Shown piece after piece: positions 19,938-27,961 of a DNA stretch of 34,478 nt; the first letter of the stretch is position 1; each line of letters opens with the position of its first letter. Under the pieces are notes generated by a model, which saw nothing but the letters and a program-made list of their open reading frames with translations, ran no database searches and was not told the origin of the DNA. The stretch lies in NCBI GenBank assembly GCA_021324095.1, contig JAJPJT010000041.1, positions 1 through 34,478 of the forward strand. The letters are read 5' to 3'. This DNA comes from Gammaproteobacteria bacterium (GTDB lineage: Bacteria > Pseudomonadota > Gammaproteobacteria > Xanthomonadales > Rhodanobacteraceae). Both the position numbers and the translations under genes were made by a program.

Positions 19938-21245
19938 TCAGTTCGGGGTGTTCTGCGGATGCATCACCTCGTCGAAACTCAGGTTTACCTCGGTGGTGTC
20001 CGCATGGTCGGCCACCCACTCGGAAACCTGGTCTTCCAGGACTGCGGTCCGCACGTTGTCCATCATCTGGGGGTTGTTGCGATAGAGTTCAACGACCTGT
20101 TCGGGTTCCTCGTAGGTGGAAGCGATCTTGGCGATGCGCTCGGTTACCTTGCGGTTGTCGACCCGAAGATTGTTGCTCTGCGCGATCTGGCGCAGCAGCA
20201 GCCCCGCGATCACGCGCTGATGCGCGATGGGCTGCGCGGCTTCCAGCGCGGCCGGCGGCAACGTCTGCTCACCGGAAAGATTGGGCATCGCCGTGCGCAC
20301 GAGCGACTCGGCCTCCGCCCTTTCCAATGCCTTGGGCACGTCCACGTCGGCATAGGTCGCGGCGAGCTTGCTGCCGACCTCGTTGCGCAGCCGGGCCCGC
20401 AACGCATTTTCCAGTTCGCGCTCCAGGTTGGCGCGAACTTCCTTGCGGAAGGTTTCCAGCGTGCCGTCGGCAATCCCGAAATTGCGGATGAAAGTCTCGT
20501 CCACGTCCGGCGTGTGCGGCGCCTGCACTTCGCCGATGCGAAGTTCCACCCGGGCCTGCCTGGCGGCGAGTTGCAGGATCGGAAACGTCGGCGGGAATTC
20601 GGCGTCGAAGGCCAGTTCCTCGCCCGCCGCGTGGTTCCTCAGGGCGCCATCGAAAACCGCCAGCGCCGTATTGCCGCCCAGCACCGTCGCCGCGCGCTCG
20701 CGGCCCTCGGCGGGATGCCTGAAACCCTCCGCCTGCGCCGTGTAGTCGACGACCACCATGTCGCCGTCGGCGGCCGGACGTTCGACCTTCTGGAAGGTGC
20801 GGCGCTGCACGCGCAGCGTTTCGATCATCTTGTCGACATCGGCTTCGCCGACCTCGGCCTTCGGACGGTCGATCTTCAGGATCTCCATCTCGACCTGCGG
20901 CAAATCCGGCATGACCTCGAAAGTCGCCGTGTAGGCGATTTCGCCGTCCTGCGGCTTGCCGTCGGTGTCGATGCTCGGATTGGCGACCGGCTGCAGGTTC
21001 TGCTGCTGCACGGCTTCGCGGAACGTGCTGCTGATGAGGTCTGAAAGCGCTTCGCCGCGAACCTGTTCGCCGTAGCGCTGCTCGATGACCTTGACCGGCA
21101 CCTTGCCCGGCCGGAACCCCTTGAGGCGCACGCTGCGGCCAAGCTCGGAGATGCGCTGCCGCACCTTGCTTTCAAACTGCTCGGCGGGAAACTTCACGGT
21201 CAGCTTGCGCTCGAGCTTGCCGACGTTTTCCAGCGAAACTTGCAT
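19938..21245 (-). CDS. tig: Trigger factor
   Basis: The 435-residue ribosome-bound chaperone and peptidyl-prolyl isomerase is the first to contact nascent chains. The N-terminal ribosome-binding domain holds the signature GFRPGKVP (near residues 43-50). The FKBP-like PPIase domain follows ([14 protein letters not shown] region, about 160-245). The alpha-helical C-terminal arms complete it. The start [17 protein letters not shown] is typical, and AGGAG lies before the ATG at 21243-21245. The frame is open further upstream but without a binding site. It heads the tig-clpP(-clpX) operon and lies about 190 bases downstream of three tRNA genes on the same strand. Confidence 0.97.
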   Translation of the reverse strand: MQVSLENVGKLERKLTVKFPAEQFESKVRQRISELGRSVRLKGFRPGKVPVKVIEQRYGEQVRGEALSDLISSTFREAVQQQNLQPVANPSIDTDGKPQDGEIAYTATFEVMPDLPQVEMEILKIDRPKAEVGEADVDKMIETLRVQRRTFQKVERPAADGDMVVVDYTAQAEGFRHPAEGRERAATVLGGNTALAVFDGALRNHAAGEELAFDAEFPPTFPILQLAARQARVELRIGEVQAPHTPDVDETFIRNFGIADGTLETFRKEVRANLERELENALRARLRNEVGSKLAATYADVDVPKALERAEAESLVRTAMPNLSGEQTLPPAALEAAQPIAHQRVIAGLLLRQIAQSNNLRVDNRKVTERIAKIASTYEEPEQVVELYRNNPQMMDNVRTAVLEDQVSEWVADHADTTEVNLSFDEVMHPQNTPN

Positions 21246-21322
21246 GGTTGCTCCTGATGCCCGAATCGCCTTCTTTGCATTCGAGCCAGACTCGTGATGG
21301 CCGGCGCACGTTGCATTGCCGG

Positions 21323-21360
21323 CGTATTGCGAACTTCTGCTGCTACTGCTTTGCAATACG
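21323..21360. promoter_or_regulatory. Inverted repeat upstream of tig
   Basis: CGTATTGC and GCAATACG are perfect 8-base arms separated by 22 bases, in the gap between tRNA-Leu(TAG) and tig. No clear promoter boxes accompany it. It may be a processing stem or an operator. Confidence 0.3.
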
Positions 21361-21411
21361 AAGCCAGGTAGCCATACCCGGATACCGGCAGCTCCCTGCC
21401 AGCTCGAGGTT

Positions 21412-21425
21412 TGCCATCCATGGCA
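21412..21425. repeat. CATCCATG-core palindrome downstream of tRNA-Leu(TAG)
   Basis: TGCCATCCATGGCA has perfect six-base arms around CC. It has the same core and centre as the palindromes at 21977-21988 and 34043-34058. Confidence 0.6.
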
Positions 21426-21438
21426 TAAAGGTACTTCC

Positions 21439-21523
21439 TGGTGCGAAAGGCGGGACTCGAACCCGCACGGGTTGCCCCACTGGAACCTAAATCCAGCGCG
21501 TCTGCCAGTTCCGCCACTTTCGC
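21439..21523 (-). tRNA. tRNA-Leu (anticodon TAG)
   Basis: The acceptor GCGAAAG pairs with CTTTCGC, with discriminator A and an encoded CCA. Anticodon stem CTGGA/TCCAG holds loop TTTAGGT, giving anticodon TAG. The long variable arm and GGTTCGAGTCC T-loop are typical of leucine tRNA. It is the last of three tRNA genes reading toward tig. Confidence 0.97.
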
Positions 21524-21573
21524 CCCGCTTCAGTCAACTTAATCATCGCGCGTCCGCGCGGTTCCTTGCGTTT

Positions 21574-21612
21574 CCCCTCTCCCCGCCCGCGGGGAGGGCA
21601 AAGGGTAAGGGG
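21574..21612. repeat. GC-rich palindromic repeat between tRNA-Leu and tRNA-Lys
   Basis: CTCCCCGC and GCGGGGAG form a perfect 8-bp stem with a two-base loop (21579-21596), flanked by CCCCT and AAGGGGC. It resembles the central hairpin of the repeats at 16989-17069 and 21750-21845. It may be a shortened member of the same family. Confidence 0.5.
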
Positions 21613-21632
21613 CATGATGAGATCGATGAAAT

Positions 21633-21708
21633 TGGTGGGCCGTGTAGGACTCGAACCTACGACCAAGAGATTAAGAGTCTCCTGCTCTACCAACTGAGCT
21701 AACGGCCC
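21633..21708 (-). tRNA. tRNA-Lys (anticodon CTT)
   Basis: The acceptor GGGCCGT pairs with ACGGCCC, followed by A and an encoded CCA. D-arm TAGCTCAGTTGGTAGAGC and T-arm GTAGGTTCGAGTCCTAC are canonical. Anticodon stem GGAGA/TCTCT (last pair A-T) encloses CTCTTAA, anticodon CTT. Confidence 0.98.
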
Positions 21709-21749
21709 CCGTTTCAATCAATAAACATGTCGCGCGTAGTGCGACGCCA

Positions 21750-21845
21750 ACTCCCCTCGCCCGCTTGCGGGAGAGGAGCGCGAAGCGCCGCCCTTTCTTT
21801 TGCCGTAAGCCGAGCGCGTAGCGCTGGGTGAGTGCCTCGCCACTC
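21750..21845. repeat. Interspersed palindromic repeat between tRNA-Lys and tRNA-His
   Basis: This carries, in reverse orientation, the same 23-base arm seen downstream of parE (here 21810-21832), plus a CCCGCTTGCGGG hairpin (21759-21770). It is inserted inside a tRNA cluster, and the flanking tRNA genes are intact. Confidence 0.6.
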
Positions 21846-21878
21846 AGCCACGACTGAAACGGTAAATTGTACAAAATT

Positions 21879-21956
21879 TGGGGTGGATGATGGGATTCGA
21901 ACCCACGACAACCGGAATCACAATCCGGGACTCTAACCAGCTGAGCTACATCCACC
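21879..21956 (-). tRNA. tRNA-His (anticodon GTG)
   Basis: Acceptor GTGGATG pairs with CATCCAC. The extra G at position -1 (21956) faces C73, the identity pair of histidine tRNA, and CCA is encoded. Anticodon stem CCGGA/TCCGG encloses TTGTGAT, giving anticodon GTG. It is the first gene of the His-Lys-Leu cluster. Confidence 0.98.
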
Positions 21957-21976
21957 ATTGAACCTATTTCGGGTCA

Positions 21977-21988
21977 ACCATCCATGGT
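21977..21988. repeat. CATCCATG-core palindrome upstream of tRNA-His
   Basis: ACCATCCATGGT has perfect five-base arms around CC. It lies between tRNA-His and its truncated copy. Confidence 0.55.
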
Positions 21989-22041
21989 ACGTCTTCCGTT
22001 CGCCTTCCATGGCTCACCGGTTCGGCTGCGCTTGCCAAACC

Positions 22042-22068
22042 ACCAGCTGAGCTACATCCACCATTGAA
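22042..22068 (-). pseudogene. Truncated copy of the tRNA-His 5' end
   Basis: A 27-base stretch is identical to 21936-21962, covering the first part of tRNA-His (acceptor strand, D-stem, start of the D-loop) and six bases upstream. After the D-loop the sequence diverges and no anticodon or T-arm follows, so it cannot make a tRNA. It is in direct orientation, 106 bases upstream of the real gene. Confidence 0.85.
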
Positions 22069-22133
22069 ACCATCTGACCAACCTTCTTGCCAGGCTGCAT
22101 CCTGCCTTGCTCGCACGCTGGAGCGAGCCGGCG

Positions 22134-22162
22134 ATTTTCATTGACGCGCCCGAAAGTTGCAA
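22134..22162 (-). promoter_or_regulatory. Probable promoter of the tRNA-His-Lys-Leu cluster
   Basis: On the minus strand TTGCAA (22157-22162) and GAAAAT (22134-22139) are spaced by exactly 17 bases, each matching four consensus bases. The transcript would carry the truncated tRNA-His copy before the intact tRNAs. Confidence 0.4.
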
Positions 22163-22216
22163 GCGGATGCACCGGGTGCGATTGATTCGCCGCAGCCGCT
22201 GCGGTAGCGTGCGCGG

Positions 22217-22492
22217 ATGCCCAAATCTCCAGCCAATCCGGCCACGACAGCGCCCGATGCATCATCCGTAGCGCAGTTCGAACGATCGCTGACCGAACTC
22301 GAGGCACTGGTCGCCAAAATGGAAGGCGGAGAACTGAACCTCGACGAGTCGCTGCGCTCGTTCGAACGCGGCATTGCGCTCTGTCGCAGTTGTCAGGCAG
22401 CACTCGAACAAGCGGAAGCGCGTGTCAAGCTGCTGCTCGACCCGGAGCACCCCGATTCCGCGCAAGATTTTTCGCCCGCCGAAGAACCCTGA
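22217..22492 (+). CDS. xseB: Exodeoxyribonuclease VII small subunit
   Basis: The 91-residue protein has the XseB core FERSLTELEALVAKMEGGELNLDESLRSFERGI (residues 21-53), then a helical tail (CRSCQAALEQAEARVKLLL) that binds the large subunit. The enzyme degrades single-stranded DNA into oligonucleotides in the cytoplasm. The start is the first ATG of the conserved frame, with a poor binding site. In many gammaproteobacteria ispA and dxs follow directly. Here the next gene is convergent and neither is seen, so xseB appears to stand alone. Confidence 0.94.
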   Translation: MPKSPANPATTAPDASSVAQFERSLTELEALVAKMEGGELNLDESLRSFERGIALCRSCQAALEQAEARVKLLLDPEHPDSAQDFSPAEEP

Positions 22493-22623
22493 TCGCGCGC
22501 TTCACCGCAATCCGGCTCGACAGCCCGAACCGCGGCGCGCTCGATGTGGCTGCAGCACTGATGGCCGTGCCTATGGGCACAATGACGCCAACTCCCCGCC
22601 GCACGAGCGCGGTTGCTTAAATG

Positions 22624-22650
22624 TTCGGGTGCCCCTCACGCGCACCCGAA
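22624..22650 (-). terminator. Probable terminator of the DUF4870 gene
   Basis: TTCGGGTGC and GCACCCGAA form a perfect 9-bp stem with a nine-base loop just past the stop codon. On the minus strand it is followed only by CATTTAAG, a short T-stretch. It could also serve xseB from the other side. Confidence 0.5.
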
Positions 22651-22657
22651 CCGTACG

Positions 22658-23044
22658 CTACTTGACCAAGCGCAGCGCGAATGGATAACGGTAGCTGCCC
22701 TTGCTGCTGACCTGGACCGCGGCAATGATGCAGAACACCAAGTTCAGGATCCAGACGATGAACCAGAGCGGGCCGCCGATCAGCGCCAAGATGATCGTGG
22801 CCGTAAGGATCCAGCAGATCACGTAGCCAATCAGGACCGTGAACTGGAAGTTCATCGCTTCCTTCGATTCGGATGCGAGATAGCTCTTGGCGGGATTGTC
22901 CTTGTTGATCAACCAGACGATCAGCGGGACGATGAATCCCAGGATGATCCCCGACAAGTGCGTAAGCATCGCCAGATTGCGATCTTCGGTATTGCCGGTT
23001 GCGCCAGACGGTGTGGGTGTTACGGTTTCCGGTGGTACGCTCAT
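22658..23044 (-). CDS. DUF4870 (Tic20-like) small membrane protein
   Basis: A 128-residue protein with a proline/threonine-rich N-terminus and three or four hydrophobic segments (about residues 25-47, 66-88 and 90-113). The pattern DRNLAMLTHLSGI, then SYLASESKEAMNFQFT, is characteristic of the DUF4870 family, which is remotely related to Tic20. Function is unknown. It sits in the inner membrane. The ATG at 23042-23044 with GGGAG seven bases before it is preferred to a TTG two codons upstream. It has its own promoter candidate and a terminator hairpin. Confidence 0.85.
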   Translation of the reverse strand: MSVPPETVTPTPSGATGNTEDRNLAMLTHLSGIILGFIVPLIVWLINKDNPAKSYLASESKEAMNFQFTVLIGYVICWILTATIILALIGGPLWFIVWILNLVFCIIAAVQVSSKGSYRYPFALRLVK

Positions 23045-23091
23045 CGCCAAACTCCCTCAAATCTGTGATGGACGGGACGGACCGCGGCTTG

Positions 23092-23120
23092 ACTCTCACC
23101 CACCCGGCGACGCCTGTCAA
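23092..23120 (-). promoter_or_regulatory. Probable promoter of the DUF4870 gene
   Basis: On the minus strand a perfect -35 box TTGACA (23115-23120) is followed after 17 bases by GAGAGT (23092-23097). It lies in the gap between the DUF1501 gene and the DUF4870 gene, about 48 bases before the start codon. Confidence 0.5.
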
Positions 23121-23143
23121 GCACCGACCATCGTCGGGAAGTT

Positions 23144-24358
23144 TCAGCCCTCGGCGCGCCCCGATGCCACCAGCGTTTCGATCGGTCTCGCGGCGGCGCT
23201 GCCCGGAAACACGCGCGATTCCAGCAGCGATTCGGACACGTTCAAGTGCGCCGCGAGTACGCCCTTGAACACCGAACGGAAATCGGTCGTCGCGTGCACG
23301 TCGCGGTTCTGGTACAGCTCGCCGGAACCAATGCCGGGCCAGTTGCCGGCGACACGCCCGCCACGCAAAGCGCCGCCCGCGAGGAACATCGACCCACCCG
23401 TGCCGTGATCGGTACCGCCGGTGCCGTTGATGTGCGCGGTGCGTCCGAACTCGGTCGCGACGATCAACACCGTCCGTTGCCACATCGGGCCGATCGCCTG
23501 ATGAAATGCCTTCAGGCCCGCATCGAGTTCCGCGATCTTGCGTGTCACGATCGCCGCCTCGTTCGCGTGCGTATCCCAGCCGTCGTCTTCGACGAAGGCG
23601 ACGCGCGGCCCGTCCGCCTTGCCCATGAATCCGCCTGCTGCGCCCATCATCACCGGCAGGCCGCCTTGCTTCGGTTTGCCGGGTTTCCCGCTGCCCGCTG
23701 CCATCATGCCGACACCGGATTCCAGCACCGGCGAATCGTCCTGCTGCGTGACCGCGCGCGCGAACGGTGCCGCCAATCGTGTGTCCGCTGCATACAGCGG
23801 TTGCAGCCGCTGCAACAGGATCGGATTCACCTCGGTCGGCAGCGGCGGCGACCAGGTTTCCACCTTCGCCGGTCCGCGCATGGTCAGTGGCATCACCGCC
23901 GCACAGGCGAGGCCGTCCACGCCGGGCATGCACGCGATGCAGCGGTTCAGCCAGCCGGTTTGCGCGCCGTCCGGTTTGGAAGTGCCGTTCTCCACGCAGT
24001 TCTGTGCCTGGAAATGCGAACGGCCCCAGTACGGCGGCGCTGCCGCGACGACGGGCACGAATTGGCCTTGCGCGTACAATTGCGCGGCATAATCGAAAGA
24101 CGGATGCAGCGCGAACACGTTGTCCAGCTTGTGCGCGGGTTTCGCGGCGGACGGCGACAGCGCCAGCGCGCCGCGGATCGCCTGGTAACCGGGATCGCCG
24201 TACGGCGGCACCGATTCCAATCCATCCAGACCGCCGCGCAACAGCACGAACAGGAAACGCGTGTCGGAACCGGTCGCGGCCAAGGTGAGCTTCGGCCAGA
24301 TCAACAACGTCGCCGCGCCGATCGCGGAATTCGCGAGAAATTGCCTGCGCGTCAGCAT
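23144..24358 (-). CDS. DUF1501 protein with Tat signal
   Basis: A 404-residue exported protein of the DUF1501 family. It starts MLTRRQFLANSAIGAATLL, a twin-arginine signal, so it should cross the inner membrane folded. Motifs expected of this family, which is related in fold to alkaline phosphatases and sulfatases, include LRGGLDGL (near 38-45), DDGWDTHAN and TEFGRTAHINGTGGTDHGTGG. The Asp and His residues in these are candidate metal ligands. The start at 24356-24358 has GGAGG eight bases before it and is two bases after the stop codon of the DUF1800 gene, so the two are translationally linked. The biochemical role is not known. Confidence 0.88.
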   Translation of the reverse strand: MLTRRQFLANSAIGAATLLIWPKLTLAATGSDTRFLFVLLRGGLDGLESVPPYGDPGYQAIRGALALSPSAAKPAHKLDNVFALHPSFDYAAQLYAQGQFVPVVAAAPPYWGRSHFQAQNCVENGTSKPDGAQTGWLNRCIACMPGVDGLACAAVMPLTMRGPAKVETWSPPLPTEVNPILLQRLQPLYAADTRLAAPFARAVTQQDDSPVLESGVGMMAAGSGKPGKPKQGGLPVMMGAAGGFMGKADGPRVAFVEDDGWDTHANEAAIVTRKIAELDAGLKAFHQAIGPMWQRTVLIVATEFGRTAHINGTGGTDHGTGGSMFLAGGALRGGRVAGNWPGIGSGELYQNRDVHATTDFRSVFKGVLAAHLNVSESLLESRVFPGSAAARPIETLVASGRAEG

Positions 24359-24360
24359 GG

Positions 24361-25854
24361 TCACGTCCTCCACTGGAAAGCTGGACAAGCGAACAGCGTC
24401 GCGTGTGCCTGTCGCGGGGATTCCGCGCGGCGAATCGCCTGCGCCGTGTCTTCATCCAGCAGCGGACCCAGGATGTCCTGCGCGAACGCCAGCGGTTGCG
24501 CGTTGGTTTGCGCGACACGCGCCGACAGGGCCTCGGCCGCCTGAACGCGCTTCCACAATCCATCCGCATCGATCCAGTTGGCCGAATTATCGGTGAATCC
24601 CGCCGGCGAGCGCGGATCGAACATCGGTTCGCCCAGGTTCCCCAGCAGCGCCAGCACCGGTTGCGGCCTGCCGCCGAGATCGATCTGCGCCGCGCGCAGC
24701 GAGGAGATCACGAAATCCTGCGGCGTCTTGAATTTGCGCGCGCCCGGTTCCCAGGCTTCCGGACTCGCGATCAATGTACGATAGACCGCCGCAAGATCGG
24801 TATCGTGCTCGAGATAGCTTTTCGCCATCCGGTCCACCAGCGAACGCGGCGGATCATCGGACACGAAATGCTGCGCGAGCTGCAGCGAAAGGTGTCTTGC
24901 GGTTGCGGGCTGGCGCGCGAGGAATTCCAGGATTGCCTTGCCCTGTTCGAAACCGCCTGCAGGGAATGTCCGGCCCATGACGCGCCGGGCGCCGGGCTCG
25001 TGCGCGTTCGGGCGGAAGACGAATGCAGATTGCGGTTGCTGCCCATTCGCGAAATCACGCGGAAGCGGAATGCTCCACCCGGTCAATGCGCGCGAAAATT
25101 CAGTGACGTCGGCCTGGGTGTAGCCGGCGTTGACGCCGACCGTGTGCAATTCCATCGCCTCGCGCCCGAGGTTCTCGTTCAATCCGCCGGCCTTGCCTTC
25201 ATCCATGTCGCCCATGCGCGCGAGGCGCATGGCAATGCGTTGCCCCAAACGCGAGTTCGGGCCAACCGAACGGACGTTGTCGAGGTACAGCAGCATCGCC
25301 GGATGCGTTTCCACCGCCAGCAGCATGTCGGCGAAACGGCCGGTGACGTGCGGGCGGATCGCCTCGCGTTCCATCGGTGCCGCAAACAATCGTGCCGGTG
25401 CCTTGTCGACCGACACCGCGAAATGGTTGGACCAGAAATGCACCAGCCGCTCGACGAACGGCGTATCGGTGGTCGTGGCCACTTCGAAACGCGCCGCGGC
25501 TTCGGCCAGCAGTTCCCGGCGTGCTTCCTCGCGATAAGGTTTTGTCGCCTGCTTCAGCGCGGCGGCGTTGGCGCTGGTGTCCTGCGACGTCTTTGCCATT
25601 GTGCCAAGCAGGAAATCGCGTCGGCCACGTCCACCTTGCTTGAACCCGCGCCGCGTCGCCTGCAGCTCCATTACCTGGCGCAAGTAATCGAGGCTGCTCG
25701 GCAGGCCCGCCAACAGATTGCCGCCATCTGGCCCGCGCTGGATCTGTGCATTCAACCAGCCGCGCGGATCGTGGATGCTCGCCAGTTCACCGGGTTTTGC
25801 GCCCAGCCCGAAACGATTGACTGCCGCGGTGATGTCGTTGCCTGAAACACCCAT
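24361..25854 (-). CDS. DUF1800 protein
   Basis: A 497-residue protein of the DUF1800 family. Typical features are the start ITAAVNRFGLGAKPGE, then FVERLVHFWSNHFAVS (near 134-149), GGLNENLGREAMELHTVGVNAGYTQADV (near 224-251), RALTGW, and C-terminal FKTPQDFVISSLRA. Function is unknown. DUF1800 genes almost always precede DUF1501 genes, as here with a two-base gap. No signal peptide is visible, and an in-frame TGA 18 bases before the ATG rules out a longer N-terminus. The protein may be carried out by its Tat-signal partner or remain inside. Confidence 0.87.
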   Translation of the reverse strand: MGVSGNDITAAVNRFGLGAKPGELASIHDPRGWLNAQIQRGPDGGNLLAGLPSSLDYLRQVMELQATRRGFKQGGRGRRDFLLGTMAKTSQDTSANAAALKQATKPYREEARRELLAEAAARFEVATTTDTPFVERLVHFWSNHFAVSVDKAPARLFAAPMEREAIRPHVTGRFADMLLAVETHPAMLLYLDNVRSVGPNSRLGQRIAMRLARMGDMDEGKAGGLNENLGREAMELHTVGVNAGYTQADVTEFSRALTGWSIPLPRDFANGQQPQSAFVFRPNAHEPGARRVMGRTFPAGGFEQGKAILEFLARQPATARHLSLQLAQHFVSDDPPRSLVDRMAKSYLEHDTDLAAVYRTLIASPEAWEPGARKFKTPQDFVISSLRAAQIDLGGRPQPVLALLGNLGEPMFDPRSPAGFTDNSANWIDADGLWKRVQAAEALSARVAQTNAQPLAFAQDILGPLLDEDTAQAIRRAESPRQAHATLFACPAFQWRT

Positions 25855-25947
25855 GGATCCCGCCTCGCGTCATGCAGACAGACGCGATAACGCCGCGCAC
25901 GCATTCGCGGTTGACGGGCTTGCTTGGCGCGTTCAGGTTCGCGGGGT

Positions 25948-27315
25948 TCACTCGCCCGCGATGGTCATCTTTCCGATCAGGATCGATCCGGTCAGGATCG
26001 ACGAACGCAGGTCGACATCAGTGCCGATGGCCTGCATCTGCATGAATATGTCCCGAAGATTCCCGGCGATGGTGATCTCCTGGACGGGATACACAATCGC
26101 GCCGTTCTCGACCCAGAACCCGGCCGCGCCGCGCGAGTAATCGCCGGTCACGATGGACACGCCGTGGCCGATCAGTTCGGTCACGACCAGGCCCGTTCCC
26201 ATCTTCCGCAGCAACTCGTCGAAGCCGAACGCGGAGCCGTCGACCGACCCGGCCGCAACTTCGAGGTTGTGCACGCCGCCCGCGTTGCCGGTCGTCTGCA
26301 AGCCCAGCTTGCGCGCGGAATAACTCCCCAGCACGTAGCGCTGCAGCACGCCTCTTTCGACCAGCGCCGACTCGCCCGTCGCGACGCCTTCGCCGTCGAA
26401 CGAGGCTGACGCATGGCCGCGCGGCAGGAACGGCTTTTCCACGATCCTGACGAAATCCGGCAGGACGGGTTTGCCGGCGTGATCGAGCAGGAAACTCGCG
26501 CGGCGATACAACGCACCGCCGCTGACCGCACCCACGAGATGCCCGATGAGTGAGCGCGCGACCTCTGGCACGAACAGCACCGGGCACTCGCGCGTCGACA
26601 GCTTGCGCGCGCCAAGGCGTGCCGCGGCACGGTCCGCCGCTTTGCGGCCGATGGCATCGAACGCCGGAAATTCGTGCGCGTCGCGAACGTACTCGTACCA
26701 TCCATCGCGCTGCATCGCGTCGCCCTGGCCCGCGATCAGCGAACAGGAAATCGAATGATGGCTGCCTCGCTCGCGCCCGACGAAGCCGTGCGAGTTGGCA
26801 TATACGCCGAGCGCATCACCGCCCTGCACGCCGGCGCCTTCCGAATTGGTGATCGCATCGTGCGCATGGCCGGCGGCCTCGACTTCACGGCCGATCTCGA
26901 TCGCCCGATCGACATCGAGGCGCCACGGATGCCACAGGTCGAGATCGGGAAAATCCGTCTGCATCAGCGCCGCGTCGGCAAGACCGGCGTATGGATCTGG
27001 CTCGGTGAATCGCGCAATCGCGCACGCCTGCGCGATGGTGGCTTCGATGGATGCCGGTTTCAGATCGGCGGTCGAGGCACTGCCCTTGCGCTGCCCGAAA
27101 TAGACCGTGAGGCCGAAACCGCGATCGCGATTGCGCTCCACGGTTTCGACTTCGCCCAACCGCACATTGACGGAGAGGCCGCTGCTGACACTCGCCGACA
27201 CTTCCGCCTGTGAGGCGCCCGCCGCACGCGCGCGGTGGATCACGTCTTCAGCCAATTCGGCCAGACGATCCAGTTCCGCGGCGCTGTCGTCGGCTGTCAC
27301 AATGTTCGCGTTCAC
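25948..27315 (-). CDS. pmbA: TldE/PmbA, subunit of the TldD/E metalloprotease
   Basis: A 455-457 residue protein homologous throughout to PmbA (TldE), the non-catalytic half of the TldD/E heterodimer, which cleaves unfolded or modified peptides such as the microcin B17 leader and CcdA. Recognisable segments are VRLGEVETVERNRDRGFGL near residue 52, NSEGAGVQGGDALGVYANSHGF near 157, and TGDYSRGAAGFWVENGAIVYPVQEITIAGNL near 392. It lacks a zinc HExxxH, as expected for TldE. No ATG is available. Two GTG codons (27313-27315 and 27319-27321) are possible, and AAGG spacing favours the inner one. It is divergent from darP, an arrangement also seen in enterobacteria. Confidence 0.94.
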   Translation of the reverse strand: MNANIVTADDSAAELDRLAELAEDVIHRARAAGASQAEVSASVSSGLSVNVRLGEVETVERNRDRGFGLTVYFGQRKGSASTADLKPASIEATIAQACAIARFTEPDPYAGLADAALMQTDFPDLDLWHPWRLDVDRAIEIGREVEAAGHAHDAITNSEGAGVQGGDALGVYANSHGFVGRERGSHHSISCSLIAGQGDAMQRDGWYEYVRDAHEFPAFDAIGRKAADRAAARLGARKLSTRECPVLFVPEVARSLIGHLVGAVSGGALYRRASFLLDHAGKPVLPDFVRIVEKPFLPRGHASASFDGEGVATGESALVERGVLQRYVLGSYSARKLGLQTTGNAGGVHNLEVAAGSVDGSAFGFDELLRKMGTGLVVTELIGHGVSIVTGDYSRGAAGFWVENGAIVYPVQEITIAGNLRDIFMQMQAIGTDVDLRSSILTGSILIGKMTIAGE

Positions 27316-27353
27316 TTTCACCTTTCGCTCAAGTCGAATTGTCCGACACCATC

Positions 27354-27887
27354 ATGCACGACGTGGAAAAGGATCCGGAAAACGAACGTCCGAGTCGCAG
27401 CGCGCGCCGGCGCGAAGCGCTGGACGTGCTGGCATTCGCGAAACGGCTTTCCGAACTCCCTGGCGCGCGGCTGGACAAGCTGGCATTGCCCGACGACGTG
27501 CGTGAGGAACTTGCCGAGGTGCAACGCACGCCTTCGCACATCGCGCACAAGCGCCAGCTCGCCCACCTCGCCAAGCTGATGCGCGCCCACGACGACGAGG
27601 CGTTCGCCGCTGCACGCGCAGCGCTCGCCAATGATCGCGCCGCAGGCGCGCGCGAAGCGGCGGCACTGCATCGCATCGAAACCTTGCGCGAAGACCTGCT
27701 CGGCGAGGACGGCGACGCAGCGCTGACGTCATTCATCGCGCAGAACCCCGGCACCGACCACCAACACCTGCGCGCCTTGATCCGACAGGCACGCCGCGAA
27801 CGCGAATCCGGCAAACCGCCACGTGCGCAACGCGAGTTGTTCCGGTTGCTGCGAGAAATGCAAGAAGAGGGGATGGGGGGCGGGTAG
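27354..27887 (+). CDS. darP: DarP (YjgA), 50S ribosome-associated assembly factor
   Basis: The 177-residue DUF615 protein resembles E. coli DarP/YjgA in length and in its helical, highly charged make-up. Matching stretches include RPSRSARRREALDVLAFAKRL, the basic HIAHKRQLAHLAKLMR near residues 60-75, and the tail HQHLRALIRQARRERESGKPPRAQRELFRLLRE. It binds late 50S precursors. The frame is open upstream into pmbA, but the family begins near MHDVEKDPENERPSRS at 27354. The ribosome binding site is poor. It shares a short divergent control region with pmbA and converges with tldD. Confidence 0.93.
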   Translation: MHDVEKDPENERPSRSARRREALDVLAFAKRLSELPGARLDKLALPDDVREELAEVQRTPSHIAHKRQLAHLAKLMRAHDDEAFAAARAALANDRAAGAREAAALHRIETLREDLLGEDGDAALTSFIAQNPGTDHQHLRALIRQARRERESGKPPRAQRELFRLLREMQEEGMGGG

Positions 27888-27961
27888 CGGGGGCGCAAAA
27901 ATCACACATCATTGCGGGCGAAAACTCCACGACGGGAAAGCGCCCGGTACGAGCGCCCCCA

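Noticed and set aside
21936..22068. The tRNA-His direct repeat as a classical attL/attR pair of an island
   Set aside because: The repeat covers the 5' end, not the 3' end, of the tRNA. Only about 80 bases lie between copies and there is no integrase, so a present-day island is excluded, although a scar remains possible.
22561..22620. A 19-codon frame after xseB
   Set aside because: There is no binding site and no known small-protein match. Nothing separates it from chance.
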